A DNA stretch of 64,000 nucleotides. Source: Candidatus Merdisoma merdipullorum. Lineage in GTDB: Bacteria; Bacillota; Clostridia; Lachnospirales; Lachnospiraceae. Numbering within the stretch: the stretch's first letter is position 1; each line of letters starts with the position of its first letter. Under the pieces are notes generated by a model. The model saw nothing but the letters and a program-made list of their open reading frames with translations. It ran no database searches and was not told the origin of the DNA. The translations under genes were made by a program, and so were the position numbers. The stretch is taken from the NCBI GenBank assembly GCA_018715645.1, contig DVLE01000046.1, forward strand, positions 28,917 through 92,916, read 5' to 3'. Positions 16,545 to 25,415 of the stretch are shown here, one piece after another.

Positions 16545-17489
16545 ATGAAGGACAGGGAGGACATTCTGCGTATCTTTTCCCTGCATATCCGGCAGATTCT
16601 GGAGCGGGCGGACCTGAATTTTAGGAGCCTGCAGGAGATACGGCTCAGGGCGGGAAGACCACTCATGGTGCAGCAGGGGAACAGGGAAGCGTTTCTCACG
16701 GAGCTGGGAGAATGCACCCAGGACGCGAAAAGAGCATGGAGGGTGACAGAGCGGGAGCTTCGGGAAACCATGGAGTTTGTGGGAAAATATTCGCTCTACG
16801 CCTATGAGGACGAGCTGAAGCAGGGATACCTGACCCTTCGGGGCGGTCACCGGGTGGGGGTAGCCGGAAAAACTGTGCTGGAAGGGGACAAGGTAAAGGG
16901 AATCCGGTATATTTCCTGTATCAATGTCCGCCTTTCTCATGAGATACCGGGCTGTGCGGACCGGGTCCTCCCCTATGTATATGGAGAGAACGGCGTTCAC
17001 CATACGCTGATTATTTCGCCGCCCCGCTGCGGCAAGACTACGCTTCTTCGGGATCTGATCCGGCAGATTTCAGACGGAACCGGGGGGAATCGGGGGTATA
17101 CGGTGGGGGTTGTGGATGAACGATCGGAGATCTGCGGCTGCTATATGGGAATACCGGGAAATGATGTGGGAATCCGCACAGATGTGATGGACGCCTGTCC
17201 GAAGGCTGAGGGTATGATGATGCTGGTGCGTTCCATGGCTCCTGAAGTGATTGCCGTGGATGAGATCGGCCGCTATGAGGATATTCATGCGATAGAAACG
17301 GTGCTGTTCTGCGGCTGCCGCCTGATCGCTACCGTGCATGGAAGCGACCTGTCTGATATTCAGTCCAAACCTTTATTTCAGCGGCTGATGGCGGAGCAGG
17401 TGTTTGAAAGATACATCATTCTCGGAGGCAGCGGTCAGACGGGTACGGTGCGAAGGATTCTGGACGGAAGGGGGAAGGCGCTTTGCTGA
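16545..17489 (+). CDS. spoIIIAA: Stage III sporulation protein AA (secretion ATPase)
   Basis: A 314-aa cytosolic mother-cell ATPase that powers the SpoIIIA-SpoIIQ channel complex between mother cell and forespore. Walker A PPRCGKTTLL, Walker B-like EVIAVDEIGR and the family blocks LRAGRPLMVQ and YSLYAYEDELKQGYLTLRGGHRVG are present. GAGGTGAGG precedes ATG 16545; an upstream in-frame extension overlaps the mntP terminator and is not used. First gene of the eight-gene spoIIIA operon. Confidence 0.96.
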   Translation: MKDREDILRIFSLHIRQILERADLNFRSLQEIRLRAGRPLMVQQGNREAFLTELGECTQDAKRAWRVTERELRETMEFVGKYSLYAYEDELKQGYLTLRGGHRVGVAGKTVLEGDKVKGIRYISCINVRLSHEIPGCADRVLPYVYGENGVHHTLIISPPRCGKTTLLRDLIRQISDGTGGNRGYTVGVVDERSEICGCYMGIPGNDVGIRTDVMDACPKAEGMMMLVRSMAPEVIAVDEIGRYEDIHAIETVLFCGCRLIATVHGSDLSDIQSKPLFQRLMAEQVFERYIILGGSGQTGTVRRILDGRGKALC

Positions 17490-18001
17490 AATTTGCAGGT
17501 GCATGTCTGATTATGGTCTCGGCAGCCGGGATCGGTGTGAGCTTCAGCGCGGATCTTAGGCGCCGCTGTCAGGAGCTTCGCATACTGAAGCAGCTTGTGT
17601 ATATGCTTCGGGGGGAGATTAAATATACGAAGACGCCGCTGCCGGAGGCCTTTTACCATATCTCTGTCAGGCTGCCGGAACCTTTCGGTTCTTTTCTGTC
17701 CAGGGTGGCGGAGGAACTTGCAAAGGCGGAGGGCAGAACTTTTGGGGAGCTGTGGCGGGAGCAGATCAGGGAAACTCTGCATTCCTCGCGGTTAAACCGC
17801 ATGGATAAGGAGCAGCTTGCGACGCTGGGAGAGGTGCTGGGATATTTGGATGTGGAAATGCAGCTTGCGGCGATTGATCTTTACATAGAGCAGCTTGAGG
17901 AAGGTATCAGGGAGGCGGAAAACAGCATGGGGACGAAGCAAAAGTTATATCAGAGCCTTGGAGTTGCGGGAGGGATCTTTCTTGTAATTTTATTGATTTG
18001 A
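17483..18001 (+). CDS. spoIIIAB: Stage III sporulation protein AB
   Basis: A 172-aa protein with an N-terminal membrane anchor and a C-terminal hydrophobic tail (GVAGGIFLVILLI), resembling the GspF-like component of the SpoIIIA complex. It starts at TTG 17483, overlapping spoIIIAA by 7 bp, with GGGGGAAGG upstream. The ELRILKQLVYMLRGEIKYTKTPL block is typical of the family. Confidence 0.93.
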   Translation: MLKFAGACLIMVSAAGIGVSFSADLRRRCQELRILKQLVYMLRGEIKYTKTPLPEAFYHISVRLPEPFGSFLSRVAEELAKAEGRTFGELWREQIRETLHSSRLNRMDKEQLATLGEVLGYLDVEMQLAAIDLYIEQLEEGIREAENSMGTKQKLYQSLGVAGGIFLVILLI

Positions 18002-18045
18002 ACGGCTCCAGGATAACGGAACCATTCCATTGACAGGGAGGAAGC

Positions 18046-18240
18046 ATGAGCGTCAATCTCATTTTTAAAATTGCGGCAGTGGGGATCCTGGTCTCCGTGC
18101 TGAGCCAGGTATTAAAGCACAGCGGGAGAGAGGAGCAGGCGTTTTTGACAAGCCTGGCGGGACTGATGCTGGTTCTGTTCTGGATTCTGCCCTATATTTT
18201 TGAATTATTTGATTCCATGAGGCGGCTTTTTACGTTGTAG
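18046..18240 (+). CDS. spoIIIAC: Stage III sporulation protein AC
   Basis: A 64-aa two-helix membrane protein of the SpoIIIA channel. LIFKIAAVGILVSVLSQVLKHSGREEQAF is the conserved SpoIIIAC pattern (helix, then charged turn). GGGAGGAAGC precedes the ATG. It is 15 bp from spoIIIAD. Confidence 0.93.
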   Translation: MSVNLIFKIAAVGILVSVLSQVLKHSGREEQAFLTSLAGLMLVLFWILPYIFELFDSMRRLFTL

Positions 18241-18255
18241 AAAGGGGGCAGTCTT

Positions 18256-18639
18256 ATGCTGCAGGCGGCCGTGATCGGGATTGCCGGCGTGCTTCTGGCG
18301 CTTCAGATTAAGCATACGAAGCCGGAGTACGCCGTATATTTAAGTGTGGCGACAGGGGTATTTCTGCTTCTCCTGGCGGCGCAGAGGCTGGAAATCGTGG
18401 TGGAAAGCGTGAGGCTGATTCAGAACTCTATCTCCATTCAGTCCTCCTATATTCAGGTGCTGCTCAAGATCATAGGGATCACCTATATCTCGGAATTTGC
18501 ATCCGACATCTGCCGTGACGCCGGGTATTCCACGATAGCCGGACAAATTGGAATTTTCGCAAAGCTTTCCATTCTTGCGATCAGCATGCCGATTGTGACG
18601 GCGCTTCTGGATACGATTCACAGCTTTCTGGGCGGATGA
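18256..18639 (+). CDS. spoIIIAD: Stage III sporulation protein AD
   Basis: A 127-aa membrane protein with about four hydrophobic segments. KHTKPEYAVYLSVATG and the YISEFASDICRDAGYSTIAGQIG block are hallmarks of SpoIIIAD. Its stop overlaps the first possible start of spoIIIAE (ATGA), indicating translational coupling. Confidence 0.93.
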   Translation: MLQAAVIGIAGVLLALQIKHTKPEYAVYLSVATGVFLLLLAAQRLEIVVESVRLIQNSISIQSSYIQVLLKIIGITYISEFASDICRDAGYSTIAGQIGIFAKLSILAISMPIVTALLDTIHSFLGG

Positions 18640-19877
18640 GGGCGATAGAAATGAAAGGAAGGGGAGGCAGAAGAGGAAGCTTAGGAATTTTTCTTGCGGA
18701 ATTTCTTACAAGCGTCATGCTTGCGGCAGGGCTGTTCCTTCTGATACCGGAAAGAGTCCAGGCGGCGGAAACACCTTCTTCTGACTATGAGAGCGAAAGA
18801 AACGATACCGGCGAGACGCAGGGGGTGGATACTTCCCTGGTAGAGGACCTGGATTTTTCTGAGGTTCAGCAGACGGTGGACGAGATCCTGGAAGGTGATT
18901 TTCAGTTTAAGAGTACGGTACTGGATCTGATTACGGGAAAGCAGCCCTTTACGCTGGAGAGCTTCCTGGAGACGTTGATTCATCAGGCAGGGAACAACTG
19001 GGAGACAGAAAAGAGGATTCTGCTTTCTATCCTGGTGCTTGGAATAGCGGCCTCTCTCTTTTCCAATTTTACGATGATTTTTCAAAGCCAGCAGATCGCA
19101 GAGGTGAGCTTTGAGATTACCTATATGCTGCTGTTTCTGATTCTGCTTCAGGTGTTTTCAGGAGCCATGGAGCTGGCTGACAGCGCGATCACCTCGCTTC
19201 GGCAGTTTATGAATGCTTTGCTTCCGGCCTATTGCCTGTCGGTGACCATGGCAGCAGGAGCAACGACGGCCATAGTCTTTTATCAGTTTCTGCTGGGTCT
19301 TATCTATGTACTGGAATGGCTGATTCAGGAAGGACTTCTGGGGCTGATCCATGTGCATGTGATTCTGGTTTTTATCAATCACCTGACGAAGGAAGAATAT
19401 CTTTCCCAGATGGCGGAGCTTTTGGAAAGGGCTGCAGGCTGGGTGCTGAAATCCATACTTGCTGTGGTGATAGGGTTTAACACGATACAGGGCATCCTAA
19501 GCCCCGTAATTGACAGCCTGAAGAATACGGCTTTCAGCCGTGTGGCCCAGATGATTCCGGGAATCGGAAACATCGCCGGCTCCGTTACGGATGTACTTCT
19601 GGGCTCTGCGATTCTGATAAAAAACGGAATCGGAGCGGCGGCCTTGATTGTTATGATTCTGTTGTGTATGGCGCCGCTTTTAAAGCTGGGAATCCTGGTG
19701 GTGATTTTGAAGCTGGCGGCCGCGCTGATTCAGCCGGTCAGCGATAAAAGGATGACGGGCTGTGTGGCGGGTGTAGGAGATGGAATAAAACTTTTGTTCC
19801 GCGCCGTATTTACAGTAGCGGTACTTTTTGTGATTACGATCGTCGTGGTGACGGTATCCGTACGGAGCATCGTGTGA
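18636..19877 (+). CDS. spoIIIAE: Stage III sporulation protein AE
   Basis: A 413-aa polytopic membrane protein. An N-terminal signal-like helix (FLTSVMLAAGLFLLIPERVQA) and an acidic external segment precede six or more membrane helices ending in VAVLFVITIVVVTVSVRSIV. The middle has the conserved NALLPAYCLSV and AGVGDGIKLLFR patterns. ATG 18636 overlaps spoIIIAD; ATG 18651 is a second possible start. Confidence 0.93.
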   Translation: MRAIEMKGRGGRRGSLGIFLAEFLTSVMLAAGLFLLIPERVQAAETPSSDYESERNDTGETQGVDTSLVEDLDFSEVQQTVDEILEGDFQFKSTVLDLITGKQPFTLESFLETLIHQAGNNWETEKRILLSILVLGIAASLFSNFTMIFQSQQIAEVSFEITYMLLFLILLQVFSGAMELADSAITSLRQFMNALLPAYCLSVTMAAGATTAIVFYQFLLGLIYVLEWLIQEGLLGLIHVHVILVFINHLTKEEYLSQMAELLERAAGWVLKSILAVVIGFNTIQGILSPVIDSLKNTAFSRVAQMIPGIGNIAGSVTDVLLGSAILIKNGIGAAALIVMILLCMAPLLKLGILVVILKLAAALIQPVSDKRMTGCVAGVGDGIKLLFRAVFTVAVLFVITIVVVTVSVRSIV

Positions 19878-19900
19878 TGGCCGCAGGCAGGGAGGAAGGG

Positions 19901-20326
19901 ATGAAGGAGCTTTTATACGGTTGGATCCGGGACATTGCCTTTTACACACTGCTTATGGAGGTGGTACTCCATGTGCTACCTGAGCAGGGACAGAGAAAAT
20001 ATCTCCAGTTTTTTATGGGGATTGTGCTGATCATTCTTGTGATTTCTCCGGCTCTTTCCGCGGCGGGGCTGGACCGGAAGCTGGATGAGACCTATGTGCG
20101 CCAGACCTATGATCAGGAGCTTCAGGAATTTTGGCAGAGGCAGCAGGAGATAGAGGAGGGGTACGAGAGGCGGCTGGAGGAAAGGGTAGAGGAGGCCGCA
20201 GACGAGCTGGAGGCTCTGGAAGAAGACCAGGATGGGACGGGCAGCGGACAGGAAACGGAGGAATCAGAAAATGATATGGAAATTCCTGAAATCAGAATCG
20301 AACTCGGAGAACCCGAAGAAACTTAA
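19901..20326 (+). CDS. spoIIIAF: Stage III sporulation protein AF
   Basis: A 141-aa protein with two N-terminal membrane helices and an acidic, coiled C-terminal domain (about 65-130). GGGAGGAAGGG directly before ATG 19901 makes this the likely start rather than GTG 19874 inside spoIIIAE. The last 56 bp overlap spoIIIAG. Confidence 0.88.
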   Translation: MKELLYGWIRDIAFYTLLMEVVLHVLPEQGQRKYLQFFMGIVLIILVISPALSAAGLDRKLDETYVRQTYDQELQEFWQRQQEIEEGYERRLEERVEEAADELEALEEDQDGTGSGQETEESENDMEIPEIRIELGEPEET

Positions 20327-20894
20327 AGGGCTGAAAAAAGATCAGCTGGTAATTCTTCTGCTTTTTGGGATCCTGCTGGTGGTCATAGCGATTCCCACAT
20401 CTTCCGGGGAGGAGACTAAGGAGGGCGCGGGCGGAGAAGCCGACAGCATACAGACAGCGGAGACCTCCGTATCAAAGGAAGACAAAGAGACTTATGAGCA
20501 GCGGCAGGAGAGAAGGCTTGAGGAAACTCTCCGGCTGGTGGAAGGTGTGGGAGAAGTGGAGGTGATGATTACGCTGGAAGCCGGAAGCGAGCTGGTCGTG
20601 GAAAAGGATCAGCCGACGACGAGTCAGACCGTGGAGGAGACGGATTCCGATGGGGGAACCCGCAGCACGACGGAGGAGAACTGGTCTGAATCCACAGTGT
20701 ACAGCGAGGGACAGGACGGAAGCCGTTCCCCCTACGTCATCAAGGAACTGGAGCCGAAGGTACAGGGGGTGATTGTGATCGCGGAGGGCGGCGGAAACGC
20801 GGCTGTAAAACAGGACATTTTGGAGGCTGTGCAGGCATTATTTCCGGTAGAGGCACATAAAATTAAAATAATGAAGATGGAGGGTTCAAAGTGA
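20271..20894 (+). CDS. spoIIIAG: Stage III sporulation protein AG
   Basis: A 207-aa single-pass protein; orthologues form the large ring of the SpoIIIA channel. One membrane helix (LVILLLFGILLVVIAIPT) is followed by an acidic linker and a ring-building domain containing LRLVEGVGEVEVMITLEAG and PYVIKELEPKVQGVIVIAEGG. GGAGGAA supports ATG 20271; the in-frame ATG 20232 lacks a ribosome site. Confidence 0.93.
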   Translation: MIWKFLKSESNSENPKKLKGLKKDQLVILLLFGILLVVIAIPTSSGEETKEGAGGEADSIQTAETSVSKEDKETYEQRQERRLEETLRLVEGVGEVEVMITLEAGSELVVEKDQPTTSQTVEETDSDGGTRSTTEENWSESTVYSEGQDGSRSPYVIKELEPKVQGVIVIAEGGGNAAVKQDILEAVQALFPVEAHKIKIMKMEGSK

Positions 20895-21664
20895 AAAACA
20901 TATTTAAGAAAAACCAGATGATCATTACCGCCTTGGCGATTATGATTGCAGTGGCCGGGTACTTAAATTATTCCGGGAGCAAGCTGGACTCCGCAAAAGT
21001 CACGACGGATGCGGACGCCTCATCGGCGGAGGACGCGGAAGCTTCGGCAGACATCTCGGCAGAGGACATTTACGCACAGACCGGACTGGAGGAGCTGCAG
21101 TTCGCGGACGGGGACATTTTAAGCCTTGATCAGGACGCGGAGGACCTGGAAGCAGCCGACGCGGAGACAGCAAATACGGAGACGGCCGACGCGGAGACGC
21201 AGGGGACAGAGACAGCCGACGCGGAAGCTGACGGTACAGATGTGGCGGATGTGGATGAAAACGAGGAGCCTGGGGAAGCAGTTCTTGCCAACAGCTCCAC
21301 AGCAGGCGTGGGCGTAGCTGCGGAAGCGAAGCTTACCAGGGAGCAGCTTCGCTCAAAGAATAAGGAGACGCTTCTGGAGGTTATCAACAATACGAATATT
21401 TCCGACGCTCAGAAGCAGGAGGCCATAGACAGCATGGTGGAACTGACGGACATCGCGGAGCGGGAGGCTGCGGCAGAGATTTTGCTGGAAGCCAAGGGAT
21501 TTGAAGATGTGGTGGTCAGCATTACGGATGATCAGGCCGATGTGATTGTGAATATGACGGAGGTGGATGAGGCAGGACGCGCCCAGATCGAAGACATTGT
21601 AAAGAGAAAGACCGGAATTTCCGGTGAGAACATTATCATTACGCCTGTGGCTGCGCAGGAATAG
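20891..21664 (+). CDS. spoIIIAH: Stage III sporulation protein AH
   Basis: A 257-aa single-pass protein whose C-terminal domain pairs with forespore SpoIIQ. The N-terminal helix is IITALAIMIAVAGYLNYSG. The C-terminal domain (about 150-257) has the ring-building-motif pattern with AKGFEDVVVSITDDQADVIV. The linker (about 75-140) is an Asp/Glu/Ala/Thr-rich low-complexity stretch with three near-repeats of TADAET. It starts with GTG, overlapping the spoIIIAG stop, after GGAGGG. Confidence 0.93.
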   Translation: MKNIFKKNQMIITALAIMIAVAGYLNYSGSKLDSAKVTTDADASSAEDAEASADISAEDIYAQTGLEELQFADGDILSLDQDAEDLEAADAETANTETADAETQGTETADAEADGTDVADVDENEEPGEAVLANSSTAGVGVAAEAKLTREQLRSKNKETLLEVINNTNISDAQKQEAIDSMVELTDIAEREAAAEILLEAKGFEDVVVSITDDQADVIVNMTEVDEAGRAQIEDIVKRKTGISGENIIITPVAAQE

Positions 21665-21680
21665 CTTTCGGAATTATCGT

Positions 21681-21709
21681 TTGACGAATCTGTAAAAGTC
21701 CGGTATGAT
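21681..21709 (+). promoter_or_regulatory. Promoter of aroC
   Basis: TTGACG (21681-21686), 17 bp, TATGAT (21704-21709), 97 bp upstream of the aroC start. Confidence 0.7.
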
Positions 21710-21736
21710 AAACACAGGAAAAATCCGTTTCTGGGT

Positions 21737-21765
21737 ATAAGCGGCTCCGTTTCCGGAGCCGCTTA
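21737..21765 (+). terminator. Strong hairpin in the aroC leader
   Basis: TAAGCGGCTCCG pairs perfectly with CGGAGCCGCTTA over a 3-nt loop. There is no T-run, so it may mark the end of the spoIIIA transcript or act as a structured leader, rather than a classical terminator. Confidence 0.5.
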
Positions 21766-21805
21766 TGTATGAGAAGAACAGATGAAGAGAAAAGAGGAAT
21801 TGGAC

Positions 21806-22906
21806 ATGGCAGGTTCGATATTTGGAAAACAGTTCTGCATCTCTACCTGGGGAGAGTCCCATGGAAAGGGTATCGGCGTCGTCATCGACGGCTGTCCGGC
21901 AGGACTGTCGTTATGCGAAGAAGACATACAGAAATATCTGGACAGGAGGCGTCCCGGACAGTCGCAGTATACGACCAGCCGGAATGAGGGCGACAGGGCT
22001 GAGATCCTCTCAGGAATCTTTGAGGGGAAAACGACGGGAACGCCCATTTCCATACTTGTGGCGAATACCTCCCAGCGTTCCCAGGATTACAGCGAGATCG
22101 CTTCCTATTACCGGCCGGGACACGCAGACTATACCTTTGACGAGAAGTATGGGTTCCGGGACTACCGTGGCGGCGGCCGTTCCTCAGGAAGAGAGACCAT
22201 TGGCCGTGTGGCGGCGGGAGCCGTGGCAGCGAAGCTGCTCTCGGAGATTGGCGTGACGGTATGCGCCTATACGCGTTCCATCGGCCCGGCGGTGATCGAT
22301 TATGACCGTTTCGATGAGCATGAGATTCGCAGAAATCCATTCTATATGCCGGATTCCCAGGCGGCGGAGCAGGCCGCTATCTATCTGAAGGAATGTATGA
22401 GAGAGAAGGATTCGGTGGGAGGCGTCGTAGAGTGCGTAGCAAAGGGACTGCCTGCTGGTCTGGGAGATCCCTGCTTTGATAAATTGGACGCGAATCTGGC
22501 CAAAGCAATCCTGTCTGTGGGAGCAGTCAAGGGCTTTGAGATAGGTTCAGGTTTTGGCGCGGCGGTCCTTCGGGGAAGTCAGAACAACGATCCCTTTGTA
22601 AACAGAGGAAACGGTGTGGAAAAAGAGCGCAACCATGCGGGCGGGACGCTGGGCGGAATCAGCGATGGAAGTCCGCTGGTGCTGCGGGCGGCTATCAAGC
22701 CCACGTCCTCCATCGCGGCGAAGCAGCATACCGTAAATAAAAATGGCGAAAACATAGAAATCAGCGTGCACGGCCGTCACGATCCTGTGATTGTGCCAAG
22801 GGCCGTGGTAGTCATAGAGGCTATGACGGCGCTTGTGCTGGCGGACGCGTTGCTTTGCGGAATGAGCGCAAGGCTGGATTATGTACAGAAGATATGGGGG
22901 AAATGA
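21806..22906 (+). CDS. aroC: Chorismate synthase
   Basis: A 366-aa enzyme that makes chorismate from EPSP, the last common step to aromatic amino acids. The N-terminal WGESHGKGIGVVIDGCPAGL, the FMN-region RPGQSQYTT, the RGGGRSSGRETIGRVAAGAVA motif and the C-terminal RHDPVIVPRAVVVIEAM are intact. AAGAGGAA eight bases upstream favours ATG 21806 over ATG 21782. The next gene starts 2 bp after its stop. Confidence 0.96.
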   Translation: MAGSIFGKQFCISTWGESHGKGIGVVIDGCPAGLSLCEEDIQKYLDRRRPGQSQYTTSRNEGDRAEILSGIFEGKTTGTPISILVANTSQRSQDYSEIASYYRPGHADYTFDEKYGFRDYRGGGRSSGRETIGRVAAGAVAAKLLSEIGVTVCAYTRSIGPAVIDYDRFDEHEIRRNPFYMPDSQAAEQAAIYLKECMREKDSVGGVVECVAKGLPAGLGDPCFDKLDANLAKAILSVGAVKGFEIGSGFGAAVLRGSQNNDPFVNRGNGVEKERNHAGGTLGGISDGSPLVLRAAIKPTSSIAAKQHTVNKNGENIEISVHGRHDPVIVPRAVVVIEAMTALVLADALLCGMSARLDYVQKIWGK

Positions 22907-22908
22907 AT

Positions 22909-23847
22909 ATGGGACTGAAATACGTGATTGCAGGCTCCGGCGCCACAGGCGGGAGCATCGGAGCGTTTCTGGCTGCCGATGGCCAGGATGTAACCTTTCT
23001 TGCGCGGGGCGCGCAGCTTGAGGCTCTGAGAGAAAAAGGCATCTCCGTGAAACATTCGGCAAAGGGAGATTTTACGGTCTGCCCGGTGAAAGCTTCGACC
23101 ATGGACGAGTATCAGGAGGGGCCGGACGTGATCTTCGTCTGCGTAAAAAATTATTCTCTGGAGGATGTCATTGCGCTTGCAAAACGGGTGGGTTCGCCGG
23201 AGACGGTGGCGATCCCGATTCTGAATATCTATGGAACCGGAGAGAGGATGCAAAAAGAACTGCCGCAGATGACGGTGACGGACGGCTGTATCTATATTCC
23301 CGCCCATGTGTCGGCGCCTGGCGAGATTACCCTGGGCGGAGATATTTTCCGCGTGGTGTACGGGCTGCGTCCCGGTCAGGAGCCTGGCGAGATTCCGCTG
23401 CGGAAGCTTTCCCAGGTAAAGCAGGATCTGGATCATGCGGGTATCAGCGGCGAGTATTCGGACAATATCCGGCGGGATACCTTTAAAAAGTTTATGTATA
23501 CCAGCCCTATGGCGGCCGCAGGCGAGTATTTTCATGCCCTGTCCGGAGATTTCCAGCAGGAAGGAGAGCCAAGAGAGACCTTTATCGCCATGGACAAGGA
23601 GCTTTTGCGTCTCTCTGAGGCCATGGGCCTTGGAGTTCCCAAAGACATGGTAGAAGTAAATCTGAAGATTCTGGCCGGCTTAAGCCCGGAGGCCGGAACT
23701 TCCATGCAGCGTGATATTGCGAAGGGCGGAAAGTCCGAGATAGCCGGACTTGTCTATGCGGTGGAGGATATGGCTGCGGCTTATCATGTGGATATGCCGG
23801 TCTATCATAAGGTGATTGAAGGACTGAAGGCGAGAGGATTAAAGTAA
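22909..23847 (+). CDS. Ketopantoate reductase family protein (ApbA/PanE-like)
   Basis: A 312-aa NAD(P)-dependent oxidoreductase. The Rossmann motif GSGATGGSIGAFLA starts at residue 9, followed by VFVCVKNYSLED, and the C-terminal helical domain has the catalytic-lysine region FKKFMYTSPMAAAGEYF and AKGGKSEIAGLV. It may make pantoate for coenzyme A, but ApbA-family members also act on other 2-oxoacids, and no panB, panC or panD is nearby. ATG 22909 follows GGGGGAAATGA at the end of aroC. Confidence 0.8.
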   Translation: MGLKYVIAGSGATGGSIGAFLAADGQDVTFLARGAQLEALREKGISVKHSAKGDFTVCPVKASTMDEYQEGPDVIFVCVKNYSLEDVIALAKRVGSPETVAIPILNIYGTGERMQKELPQMTVTDGCIYIPAHVSAPGEITLGGDIFRVVYGLRPGQEPGEIPLRKLSQVKQDLDHAGISGEYSDNIRRDTFKKFMYTSPMAAAGEYFHALSGDFQQEGEPRETFIAMDKELLRLSEAMGLGVPKDMVEVNLKILAGLSPEAGTSMQRDIAKGGKSEIAGLVYAVEDMAAAYHVDMPVYHKVIEGLKARGLK

Positions 23848-24978
23848 ATGTACCGGATATTGAAACGAGATGGAAATGCAAAGCGCGCGGAATTTACGAC
23901 CGTGCATGGAACCGTACAGACGCCGGTGTTCATGAATGTGGGAACAGCGGCTGCGATCAAGGGAGCCGTGGCGACCTCCGATTTGGAGCAGATCGGAACG
24001 CAGATAGAACTTTCCAATACCTATCATCTGCACGTGCGTCCCGGAGACAAGATCGTCAAAAAACTGGGAGGCCTTCATAAATTTATGTCCTGGGACAAGC
24101 CGATTTTGACGGATTCCGGCGGATTTCAGGTATTTTCTTTAGCCTCCCTGCGCAAAATTAAGGAAGAAGGAGTATACTTCAACTCCCATGTGGATGGGCG
24201 GAAGATTTTTATGGGGCCTGAGGAGAGTATGCAGATTCAGTCCAATCTGGCCTCTACTATTGCCATGGCTTTTGACGAGTGCGCTCCGGCTCTGGCAGAG
24301 CGGGATTATGTGGAGCGCTCTGTGGCCAGAACCACACGCTGGCTCGTCCGCTGCAAGGCGGAGATGAAGCGTCTGAATGCCTTGCCCGACACGATCAATC
24401 CGCACCAGCTCCTGTTTGGCATCAATCAGGGAGCAGTGTATGAAGACATCCGGATCGAACACGCAAAGCAGATTTCAGAACTCGATCTGGATGGCTATGC
24501 CATCGGAGGCCTGGCGGTGGGAGAAAGCCACGAGCAGATGTATCAGATCATCGAGGCAGTGGTTCCCTATCTCCCTGCGGACAAGCCTACTTATCTCATG
24601 GGCGTGGGAACGCCGGCCAACATTCTGGAGGCTGTGGACCGGGGCGTAGACTTCTTTGACTGCGTGTATCCCAGCAGAAACGGACGTCACGGACATCTGT
24701 ATACAAATTACGGAAAAATCAATCTATTCAACGCAAAGTACGAGCTGGATGAGCGCCCCATTGAGGAGGGCTGCCAGTGTCCGGCCTGCCGCCGTTACAG
24801 CAGGGCTTATATCCGGCATCTTCTGAAGGCGAAGGAGATGCTCGGCATGCGGCTTTGCGTGCTGCACAATTTATATTTCTACAATACCATGATGACGGAG
24901 ATTCGGGAAGCCATCGACCAGGGACGGTATCAGGCTTACAAAAAAGAAAAGCTGGATAAAATGCGGACTGGCTCTTGA
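23848..24978 (+). CDS. tgt: tRNA-guanine transglycosylase
   Basis: A 376-aa enzyme that swaps guanine 34 for preQ1 in tRNAs with GUN anticodons. The DSGGFQVFSL active-site strand, the GGLAVGE loop, the nucleophile region FFDCVYPSRNGRHG and the zinc site CQCPAC ... H are present. The start immediately follows the reductase stop with GAGAGGATT upstream, and yajC follows, a frequent partner order. Confidence 0.96.
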   Translation: MYRILKRDGNAKRAEFTTVHGTVQTPVFMNVGTAAAIKGAVATSDLEQIGTQIELSNTYHLHVRPGDKIVKKLGGLHKFMSWDKPILTDSGGFQVFSLASLRKIKEEGVYFNSHVDGRKIFMGPEESMQIQSNLASTIAMAFDECAPALAERDYVERSVARTTRWLVRCKAEMKRLNALPDTINPHQLLFGINQGAVYEDIRIEHAKQISELDLDGYAIGGLAVGESHEQMYQIIEAVVPYLPADKPTYLMGVGTPANILEAVDRGVDFFDCVYPSRNGRHGHLYTNYGKINLFNAKYELDERPIEEGCQCPACRRYSRAYIRHLLKAKEMLGMRLCVLHNLYFYNTMMTEIREAIDQGRYQAYKKEKLDKMRTGS

Positions 24979-25004
24979 CCGGAGATCTGTAGATATGCTA
25001 CTAT
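24975..25004 (+). promoter_or_regulatory. Promoter of yajC
   Basis: TTGACC (24975-24980), overlapping the tgt stop, with TACTAT (24999-25004) 18 bp downstream. Confidence 0.5.
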
Positions 25005-25115
25005 AACAATAGTGCGTCCTGGCATTTGGAACTTCTGCCAGCTGGGGAACTATATGGCAGAAATGTGATTTTATTGGAAATGGCGGACGGCAGTTTTATT
25101 CTAGGAGGAAAGAAC

Positions 25116-25415
25116 ATGAATTTACTTGCATCAGGCGGCAGCGGAGGATGGGAGATCATCATCCTTTATGTAGTAGTCATTGGAGCGTTTATGTATTTTG
25201 CGGCTATTCGTCCGCAGAAGAAGGAGCAGAAGCGTGTGAACGCCATGCTTTCTACGATGGAGGTAGGCGACGTAGTGGTAACCACAAGCGGATTCTACGG
25301 GGTCCTGATTGATATTACCGAAGACGATGTGATCGTCGAGTTCGGAAGCAACCGGAACTGCAGAATCCCCATGAAGAAATCAGCGATTGCAGAGGTGGAG
25401 AAGAGCAATGAGTAA
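25116..25415 (+). CDS. yajC: Preprotein translocase subunit YajC
   Basis: A 99-aa accessory of SecDF. One N-terminal helix ([18 protein letters not shown]) leads into the hallmark RPQKKEQKR and the [17 protein letters not shown] domain. CTAGGAGGAAAG precedes ATG 25116. Its end overlaps gpmI by 8 bp. Confidence 0.94.
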   Translation: MNLLASGGSGGWEIIILYVVVIGAFMYFAAIRPQKKEQKRVNAMLSTMEVGDVVVTTSGFYGVLIDITEDDVIVEFGSNRNCRIPMKKSAIAEVEKSNE

